Below, in pieces: positions 56,659 to 64,000 of a DNA stretch of 64,000 bases (position 1 is its first letter; the number at the start of each line of letters is the position of its first letter). The position numbers were made by a program, and so were the translations under genes. The DNA comes from Hordeum vulgare subsp. vulgare. Lineage: Eukaryota; Streptophyta; Magnoliopsida; Poales; Poaceae. The notes under the pieces are model-generated. The model was not told where the DNA came from and did not search any database. It worked only from the letters and a program-made list of their open reading frames with translations. The stretch covers positions 170,482,689 to 170,546,688 of the forward strand of contig NC_058523.1 in assembly GCF_904849725.1 (NCBI RefSeq), read 5' to 3'.

Positions 56659-57168
56659 TCACCATCCATAGTAACTAGGTGGTCCAGGAGGAAAATAGTT
56701 GGGCACGGGCGCTTGAGCATCCCAAGCCTGCGCTATGGCCTCCACCTCAGTCAACTCATTCCGGTGAGCAACTATATCTGATGGCATGACAACATATACA
56801 TCCCTGGCATGATAATTAAACAAAGAAGGTGCAGGCAACAAAATAACATCGCGAGTCTGCTCGCTATATATCACGTTCAAACGAATGTGGTGTGGAGGCT
56901 CAGGTTCATCAATAAATTAGGATTCTAACATGGACTCGTGATCCAGATAAACCTTAGGTGACAAGTAAAAGGTGAGGCATATATTGATTTCAATGTGTTT
57001 TGCTAAACGAGTGGCATGAATACCACCATGGTTCTTTCCCCTGGTCCGATTACAATGCACGCAACATGCAACGATAGATGCTAAGGTGGATGTATCATCA
57101 CCAAATAATGCATGACGCAAGATGGTGAGGGTGGGGGCACTGAGACCGCTACCTTGTGATACGTCTCT
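56659..57168 (-). pseudogene. Athila-type additional ORF of H, C-terminal half
   Basis: In one phase with a TAG at 56917-56919. LTILRHALFGDD, TRGKNHGGIHATRLAKH, LPAPSLFNYHARDVYVVMPS and the end PPSYYGW align with the P ORF from about its residue 180 onward. The N-terminal half is separated by the insertion of P and lies outside the window. Confidence 0.7.
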
Positions 57169-57173
57169 TGCAT
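57169..57173. repeat. Probable left target-site duplication of P (TGCAT)
   Basis: The five bases before the P LTR; the partner lies past the window end. Confidence 0.4.
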
Positions 57174-58745
57174 TAATAACCCACAGGTGTAGGGGATCGC
57201 AACATTTTTCAAGGGTAGAGTATTCAACCCAAATATGTTGGTTCACACAAGGGAAGCGAAAGAATATTCTCAAGTATTAGCAGCTGAGTTTTTCAGATTC
57301 AACCACACCTGAAAGATTAGTGTCTGCAACCAAAGTATCAGTAACAAAGTAGTATGATAGCAACGATGCCAGAAACGATCTGTTGACGGCAGACTATTCC
57401 TAACTGTTGTATCAATGGCGCCAGTAGGTTGCCCGTGGATGGGAAATATTCTTCCCCGGCAACGGTGTCGGAAAAGGTCTTGCAACAAGTAACATCGAAG
57501 TAGCAAGGAACAGCAGCAGCAGTAGCAGCAGAGTAACAACAGTAGCAGCAAAGTGGTCCAGTCCCTTTTGTACCAAGGGACAAGCCTAGACAAAGTAACG
57601 TAGCGAGGACCAGTAGTAAAAGATTCATAGGCAGTGGATCGGTGATGGATGAGTATGATGGAGGTGATTCATCATGTAATAGCTATAACACAGACAGATG
57701 TGTAACTAGCTCCCGTTCGTCAATCTAATGTAGGCATGTATTCCGTATGTAGTCAGACGTGCTTAGGGAAAAGAACTTGCATGACATCTATTGTCCATCC
57801 CTCCCGTGGCAACGGGGTCCTAATGGAAACTACGGGATATTAAGGTTCTCCTTTTAATAAAGAACCGGACCAACGCATTAACACGTGGTGAATACATGAA
57901 CTCCTCATACTATGGTCATCTCCGGGAGTGGTTCCGGCTATTGTCACTCCGGGGTTGCCGGGTCATAACACATAGTAGGTGACTACAACTTGCAAGATAG
58001 GATCTAAAACACACGTATATTGGCGACAACATAATAGGTTCAGATCTGAAATCATGGCACTCGGGCCCTAGTGACAAGCATTAAGCATAGCCAAATAGTA
58101 GCAACATCAATCTAGAACATAGTGGATAGTAGGGATCAATCCCGATCAAAAACTAACTCGATTACATGATAGATCTCCTCCAACTCATCACCGTCCAGCA
58201 AGCCTACGATGAGATTACTTACGAACGATGAAGAGCATCATGGAATTGTCGATGGAGAAAGGTTGTTGATGACGATGGCGACGATTTCCCCTCTCCGGAG
58301 CCCGAAACGGACTCCAGATCTGACCTCCAGATGAAGAACAAGATGTGGCGGCGCCTCCGTATCGCAAAACGCGATGAAACCTTCTCTCTGATTTTTTCCC
58401 GGGCGACACGGAAGATATAGAGCTGAGTTTGGGGGCGGTGGTGCCATGTGAGCCCCACAAGCCCTCACGGTGCGGCAATAGGGGGTGGCCGTGGCCTGTG
58501 GGCTTGTGGACCACTCGCACGCCCCCTCCGGTGGATCTTTGCGCACGTATTTTTCTTTTATTCCAGAAAAAATCTGTGTAAATTTTCGGGACATTCCGAG
58601 AACTTTTATTTTTGCACAAAAACAACACCATGGCAATTATGCTGAAAACAGCGTCAGTCCGGGTTAGTTCCAATCAATCATGCAAATTAGTGTCCAAAAC
58701 AAGTGCAAAAGAGTTCGGAAAAGTAGATACAACGGACACGTATCA
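57174..58745 (-). repeat. 3' LTR of P
   Basis: 1572 bp; the expected TG start has become TA and the end is ACGTATCA. The stem-loop has perfect 10-bp arms CCACAAGCCC/GGGCTTGTGG (58455-58464, 58500-58509). The donor GTAAGT is at 58217-58222 (minus). A primer-site-like sequence is embedded at 57464-57480. Confidence 0.8.
57464..57480 (-). repeat. Primer-site-like sequence inside the P LTR
   Basis: The minus strand reads CGACACCGTTGCCGGGG after CAAGACCTTTTC, 14 of 17 matches to the tRNA-Asp site; counterpart of 11226-11242. Confidence 0.55.
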
Positions 58746-58795
58746 ACTCCCCCAAGCTTAAAGCCTTGCTTGTCCTCAAGCAATTTAGTTGACAA
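58746..58795 (-). promoter_or_regulatory. Polypurine tract of P
   Basis: The minus strand reads TTGAGGACAAGCAAGG, then TTTAAGCTTGGGGGAGT directly before the LTR. Confidence 0.75.
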
Positions 58796-60662
58796 ACTGA
58801 AAGAGACAAAAGAAAAACTTTGACGAACTCTGTTTGATCTTGTTGTTGCAACTATGTCTAACTCATAACCAGAATTTCATCAAGATCACAAGCAAACCAC
58901 ATAAGCAAATGACATCTAGGTCTCACGGTAAACTCATATCAATGGCATAATCAACTAGCAAGCAAATAATACTAAGTCTCAAATGTCAACACTTCAATCA
59001 AAACAACATGAAGCAGTACGAATAGATGGTATCTCGCTAGCTCTTTCTGAGACCGCAAAACATAAATGAAGAACACCTTCAAATACCTAGGGCTGACTAA
59101 ACATTGTAATTCAAGATAATGAAGATCTAGTCATAGTCATACTCAACACAGTTAAAAGCAAAGCATAAGAATGACACAGGTGCTCTCTAATTGGTGCTTT
59201 TATAAGAGGAGGATGACTCAACAGGAACATAAATAGAAAGGCCCTTCGCAGAGGGAAGCGTTGATTTGCAGAGGTGCCAGAGCTCAGCTTTGAAAATAGA
59301 GATAATAATTTTGGGTGGCATGCTTTTCATTGTCAATGCAATGACTAAGAGTTCTCAACATCTTTCAAGCTACACAGGCTATAGGTGGTTCCCAAATAGA
59401 AAAGTAAAGTTTTGACTCCCCCACCACCAATCAATCACACTCCACGGCTAGTCGAATCCTTGGGTACCGTCCATACCAACATCAATCCTGGGGGAGTTTT
59501 GTTTGCAATTATCTTTTCGATTTGAGCATGGAACTGGGAATTCTAATTACCGGCCCCTTTCTCGTGAATGATAGTGAATAAACACGTATCGAGGATAACA
59601 TGCCTAGCATGGAAGATACCAATAGCCCCATGTCACCACATGAGCGGTTTGGGCATGCAAAACAAATTATGTCTTGAAGTTATAGAGAATGGAACATGCA
59701 AATTTACTTGGAACGGCAGGTAGATATCGCACATAGGTAGGTATGGTGGACTCATATGGCACAACTTTAGGTTTATGGGAGTGGATGCACAAGCAGTATT
59801 CCCGCTTAGTACAAGTGTAGGCTAGCAAAAGACTGGGAAGCGACCAACTAGAGAGCGACAACATTCATCAAAATGCATTGAGAGTAACTAACATTGAGTG
59901 CAAGCATGAGTAGGACATATATCACCATGAACATGAACATCATAGAGGCTATGTTGATTTTATTTCAAGTACATGCGTGAACATGCGCCAAGTCAAGCCA
60001 CTTGAATCATTCAAAGGAGGATACCATCCTATCATACTACATCATAGTCATCTCAACATTCATGTGGGCATCCAAGACAAACCATTATAAGCTCCTAGCT
60101 AAATAAGCATGACATAATCAACTATGATCTCTAAGTTGTCATTGCAAACATGTTTCTCTCACAAGAAAGTTGAATCAGGCATGATGAGCTAGTCATATTT
60201 ACAAAAACAAAATAGATCGAGTTCATACCAGCTTTTCCAGGCTCAATCACTTCATCATATATCGTCATTATTGCCTTTCACTTGCACGACCGAACGATGT
60301 GAACAATAATAAGAGTGCTCGTGCATTGGACTATGCTGGAATCGCAGGCAAACACAAAGGAGAATACAAAGTAATATGGCTCTATGAAAGCTAAACAAGT
60401 ATGCATGCAAGATCCACTAAACAGTGTAACCAATATCTTCTACCTTGACCCAAAGAAAAAGAAAACTATCTACATGGGAAAGCTCCCAACAAGCAAAAGA
60501 TGAAAAACAAAATCTTTTTGGGTTTTCTCAAACTAGACAGACACACAAAAAGAAAACGAGAAAAAGACAATAAACTAGCATGGATGATACAATGGCAAAG
60601 TGTGAACACCGGCTAACAAAGTGAAAGCATAAGCAAGAATGTAAAGTCGGTGAGAACACATA
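58796..60662 (-). other. 3' non-coding region of P
   Basis: Shared blocks lie at 59240-59265 (GGCCCTTCGCAGAGGGAAGC) and 59695-59825. A 65-codon minus-strand frame (59864-59667) is nearly the same as 8888-9082 in A. The region just after the ORF is T-rich in element sense. Confidence 0.6.
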
Positions 60663-60692
60663 TTCCACCAAGCTTAGGCTTTTGGCCTAAGT
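60663..60692 (-). promoter_or_regulatory. Hairpin plus polypurine-like tract after the P ORF
   Basis: The CTTAGGC/GCCTAAG stem around CAAAA is followed by AAGCTTGGTGGA (minus strand), as in A. Confidence 0.55.
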
Positions 60693-60696
60693 TGGT

Positions 60697-61767
60697 CTAT
60701 TCCCAAGGAGGGAAATAACCAGCTCCGGGGTACTCCGGAGTGGACTGAGGATGCCACTACTGTGTGAGCTCCTCTGGCTCCCACTGATAAACTGGCGTCT
60801 GGTACTCGACAGGTGGCTCGGGCACGGGCACCTGTGGTTGGGCCAAGCCCCAATATGCGTAGATGTCCGAGGGCATAATAATGTACCTGCCTGCATGAAG
60901 ATTGTACAAAGAAGGAGCAGGCAAAGTAATAGTCTCACGAGTACCCTGACTAAATACCAGGTTATAAATTATCCTTCTATTTATATCTCTATCAAGAAAG
61001 TCATGGCGAACCATGCTATCGTAATCTAGATATCTCTCGGGAAGAAGAACCTCTTCTTCCTCCTCTAGTCTAATGGGTATCTCAAAGTGTCTAACAAGAC
61101 GAGTAGCATAGATACCTCCATAGACAACACCCTTAGAACGGTTCAGGTTTAATCGTTGAGCTACTATACTGCCCAAGCTATAAGTTTTATCGTTATAAAG
61201 GGCTTTGCGCAAGACCGCGAGATCTGGGGAACTAAGTGACCCAGCTTTCCCACGGCCAATCAAACATTTTCCCACAAATAATGAGGAGTACCGAAGCACG
61301 GGAAAATGAATGCTAGCAGCTCTAGCGCAAGACACTCCTCTCTCGTCTCCTACAGCAATAGTACCGATGAAAGCTTCCAAGTCCCGTGGACGAGGTTCAT
61401 GAATATCCCCAACAAAAGGCAATTTGCAAACATTACAAAAATCCTGGAGTGATATGCGCTGGGGGATATCATAAATTTTAAACTCAACCATGGGAGGATT
61501 CTTCCTCAGATAGAAGTAAAAGCTTTGTACGAAGATATTAGTGAGGAGGAGGTATTGCGGACACTTATCTTCAACGAAGGCAGTAATGCCTGCGTTATCC
61601 ACCAAGTGATAAAAGTCCTCATAAATTCCAGCGGCGCGTAAGAACGCATCGCTTGGCCATTGACACGCTCGAACTTCTGCGACTCGAGGGACCAAATACT
61701 TGGGCTTCTTCTCACTCCCATCATCCTTCGGGTCATGTCTTGATGAGCCTCTTAAGAACCTCCTCAT
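60697..61767 (-). CDS. Athila-type additional ORF of P, open for 336 residues
   Basis: The ATG at 61767 follows a TTTCAG acceptor by 18 bases. The frame is open to a TAG at 60757-60759. In phase, 19 more codons end in the conserved PPWE-stop at 60697-60699, so the protein has probably lost a short tail. Landmarks are CQWPSDAFLRAAGIYEDF, FKIYDIPQRISLQDFCNV, ASIHFPVLRYSSLFVGKC, GSIVAQRLNLNRSKGVVYGG, EEEEEVLLPERYLDYDSM and LPAPSLYNLHAGRYIIMPSD. No signal peptide, transmembrane helix or enzyme motif is evident. It resembles Athila ORF1 proteins from memory. It is the longest intact frame of this kind here and the only protein P could make. Confidence 0.7.
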
Positions 61768-61785
61768 CTTTTCCCTTTTCTATCT

Positions 61786-62017
61786 CTGAAAATTTATGAA
61801 ATTTTTAGTGATTCTAAGTAAAAGTGAATAAGGCTCAACGAAACTCGTAGCAACTACTCCCACAAGTGCCTAGAGGCCATATTACGCATCAAAACTACTT
61901 GGGACCAGCTAAAATTAGCATGCAAAGCTCAAGAACAAGGTCACCAAGGAAGCAAAAATACGTAGAGTATAAGGCACTAGAGCAAAAACTAATTGGACCA
62001 ATGGAGGAGTCACTTAC
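61786..62017 (-). other. Candidate intron upstream of the P ORF
   Basis: Donor GTAAGT (62017-62012) and acceptor TTTTCAG ending at 61786, 232 bp, equivalent to 6796-7017 in A. Confidence 0.5.
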
Positions 62018-62400
62018 CAAGGAGTAATTTCCCAAAACAGTTCGGAGAATGGTGATTTGAGCAAAGAGATCGAAAATCCGAGCAAGAGGAGCAAGAACAC
62101 GGGTTTGAGCTGCGAAACAAGTTTTTTCTGGAGGTAGGAGAACCAAATGAGAGCAAGAATGAGTGGAGGGGGTGCCTGTGGGCCCCATAAGCCTAGGTGG
62201 CACGGCCAGGGGGGTGCCCGCGCCCCTACGGCTTGTGACCCACTGGTGTGGCCCCCAGACAGACTCTTTGTCCCAGTATTTTTTAAAAATTCCAGAAAAA
62301 ATCATACTTGATTTTCACAGCGTTCGGAGAACTTTTGTTTTCGGGGTACTTTTCTACCGGACGCAAAAAATGAAAACAGGGAAAACTAAACTAAATCTAT
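62018..62400 (-). promoter_or_regulatory. Internal LTR-like promoter module of P
   Basis: On the minus strand: GAAAAGTACCCCGAAAA, then a GC-rich block with imperfect ACAAGCC-type arms (62182-62240), then CCAGAAAAAAC and the exon shared with A up to the donor. No clear TATA box. Confidence 0.5.
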
Positions 62401-62600
62401 CATTTTTTTCTAAGCTATCGAAGGTGAAAGCTTGGAACAAAGGTATGTGACTCCTCGATTCATCCATCTCATGGTCTTTGCTAGCAGTCCGTGGCAACGG
62501 CACTAGAAGAATGCTGTTGACGTGTTCCTGACTTGATGCCTTCGTGGCAACGGAGTTAGAACTGCTCCCAGTTGCTCAACAATTAGCAATTGTCGTGCAA
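62401..62600 (-). other. Leader of P with two degenerate primer-site-like words
   Basis: Minus strand GTGCCGTTGCCACGGA (about 62487-62503) and CTCCGTTGCCACGAA (about 62541-62556). Neither lies next to the LTR as a working primer site should. No gag sequence. Confidence 0.45.
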
Positions 62601-64000
62601 TGGCCCACCAGCGTGTGGGTTCGCGGCAGTTTTCGAGGGTAGAGTATTATACCCAAATTTGTTGGTTCGTCGGATAGGAAGTGAGAGGATACTCTCAAGA
62701 ACTAGCAGCTGAATGTGTCACATTCAACCACACCTGAAAGATTAGTATCTGCAAGCAAAGCATCAGCAGCAAAGTAGTATGATAACAACGGTGTCAGAAA
62801 CGATCTGGTGACAAGGCACACTATTCCTAACTGTTGTATCAATGGCGCCAGAAGTTGCCCGTGGACGGGAAATATTCTTTCCCGTCAACGTCGTGCGAAA
62901 AAGTATTGTAGCAGGGAGCAACAGTGTAACGAGTAGCAGTAGTGGCAAGGAAGAGCAGTAGTGACAACAGTAGCAAGTAGCAACAGTAGCAAGTAGCAGA
63001 GCAAAGCAAGTAACAGCAGCAGCAACAGTAGTAACAGCAGCAGAGCAAAACAAGTAACAGCAGCAGCAACAGTAGTAACAGCAGTAGAGCAAAACAAGTA
63101 ACAGCAGCAGTGGGACAAACTCGTAGGCAATGGGTCGGTGATTTGTTTGGATGATATTCATCATGCAACAATTATAACACGAAGAGATATGTGGCTAGCT
63201 CCCGTTCGTCAATGTGATGTAGGCATGCATTCCGTGTGTCCTCATACGTTCTTAGGGAAAAGAACTTGCATGCCATCTATTGTCCATCCCTCCCGTGGCA
63301 GCGGGTCCAAAAGAAAACTACGGGATATTAAGGTTCTCCTTTTAATAAAGAACCAGACCAATGCATTACCACTTGGTGAACACATGAACTCCTCAAACAA
63401 TGGTCATCACCGGGAGTGGTTCCGGTTATTGTCACTCCGGGGTTGCCGGGTCATAACACATAGTAGGTAACTAAAACTTGCAAGATCGGATCTAAAACAC
63501 ACATATATTGGTGACAACATAATAATTTCAGATCTGAAATCATGGCACTCGGGCCCTAGTGACAAGCATTAAGCATGGCAAAGTAGTAGCAACATCAATC
63601 TCAGAACATAGTGGATACTAGGGATCAATCCCCGTCAAAACTAACTCGATTACATGATAAATCACATCCTACTCATCACCGCCCAGCGAGCCTATGAATA
63701 GATTACTCACGAACGATGAAGAGCTTCATGGAATTGGAGAGGGAAGAAGGTTGATGATGACGATGGCGACAATTTCCCCTCTCCGGAGCCCAGAACGGAC
63801 TCCAGATTTGCCCTCCAGATGAAGAACAGGATGCGGCGGCGCCTCCATATCGCAAACGTGACGAAATATTCTCTCTTGATTTTTTCTGGGACGAAAGTGA
63901 ATTTATAGAGCTGAGTTTGGGGGCGGCAGAGCCACGTGGGCCAAACAAGCTTGCTAGCCGCCACCAGGGGGGTGGCGGCTACAGGGCTTGTGGCCCACTA
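62601..64000 (-). repeat. 5' LTR of P, partial
   Basis: Starts TGGCCCACC (altered from TGATAACCCAC) and runs off the window. The donor GTGAGT is at 63705-63710 (minus) and TATAAATTC near 63899-63908. A perfect 11-bp stem TAGCCGCCACC with its complement lies at 63955-63981. Confidence 0.75.
63008..63112. repeat. 44-bp minisatellite in the P LTR
   Basis: Two full copies (63008-63051, 63052-63095) and a partial one, made of GCA/GTA-type triplets. It is an expansion of the trinucleotide-rich tract present in the other LTRs. Confidence 0.65.

Larger units (their letters stand above)
49192..57173 (-). mobile_element. Element H: Athila-type element, 3' half
   Basis: Minus strand: 3' LTR (49192-50573), PPT, 3' region and the C-terminal half of the additional ORF, cut at 57173 by P. 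K splits the 3' region. H sits in the LINE endonuclease; CATGG (49187-49191) would be its left duplication. The rest lies beyond the window. Confidence 0.75.
57174..64000 (-). mobile_element. Element P: ORF-only Athila-type element (partial)
   Basis: Minus strand, from the 5' LTR (62601 to past the window end) through a short leader, promoter/intron module, a nearly intact additional ORF, a 3' region, PPT and 3' LTR (57174-58745). No gag, protease or pol is present in the 3.9-kb interior. Both LTRs belong to the longer subfamily seen at 9972-11526. P is inserted in the ORF of H. Confidence 0.8.

Noticed and set aside
62763..63171. Leu/Cys-rich frames that look like membrane proteins
   Set aside because: They translate the triplet-rich tract of the LTR; the same artefact occurs at 3076-3348, 12816-13046 and 57270-57628.

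Overview
This window looks like intergenic DNA from a large, repeat-rich grass genome, most likely a Triticeae species (wheat, barley, rye or a relative). Nearly all of it is nested transposable elements. I found no ordinary host gene, no tRNA or rRNA gene and no CRISPR array. The organism call rests on Ty3/Gypsy LTRs that start TGATACGTC and end TTATCA, primer sites complementary to tRNA-Asp, and internal sequences that I remember as like the Triticeae families Sabrina, WHAM and Fatima. These family names are from memory and unverified.

Layout, with my own element names. C is an Athila-type element on the minus strand (1-17839). It is split by A, a plus-strand relative with three LTRs (1966-13106). 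C lies in the 3' part of F, a minus-strand element whose right-hand LTR (20794-29554) is itself split by G (22157-29260). G is a minus-strand gypsy element with gag, protease, RT, RNase H and integrase. It appears circularly permuted: it carries one LTR in its middle and 173-bp direct repeats at its ends. Next come an unassigned stretch (29555-30179) and L, a long LTR-like sequence (30180-41864). L is split by E (32462-39904), a plus-strand element with a clean AGGAG target duplication. Then follow N, a Tat-type gypsy remnant with an antisense ORF and 3' LTR (41865-46642), a PIF/Harbinger transposase pseudogene (46643-47999), and a LINE remnant (48003-49191). The right end is H, a minus-strand Athila-type element (from 49192). 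H is interrupted by K, a 4.0-kb TG...CA sequence with a TGTAT duplication (52177-56188), and by P (57174 to past the window end).

Functional themes. The Athila-type elements A, C, H and P carry an extra ORF of about 340-380 codons between the pol position and the 3' LTR. In A, C and P this ORF is preceded by a module resembling the LTR core promoter. The module has a GC-rich stem-loop with CACAAGCC/GGCTTGTG arms, a conserved CCAGAAAAAA stretch, then a candidate intron ending just before the ATG. E has a different extra ORF, an intact 173-residue coiled-coil protein, behind a similar stem-loop and a TATA box. The extra ORFs of A, P and E end beside a short hairpin that abuts a polypurine-like AAGCTTGG tract, a second copy of the motif found at the true 3' LTR border; C and H keep the tract with a decayed hairpin. 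A and C hold gag and protease but no RT or integrase. P holds neither gag nor pol, only the promoter module and a nearly intact ORF. These elements would need enzymes supplied by relatives.

Almost every gag-pol frame is broken by stops or frameshifts. The best preserved frames are E 36326-36847, P 60757-61767 and the G protease-RT frame 24162-25712.
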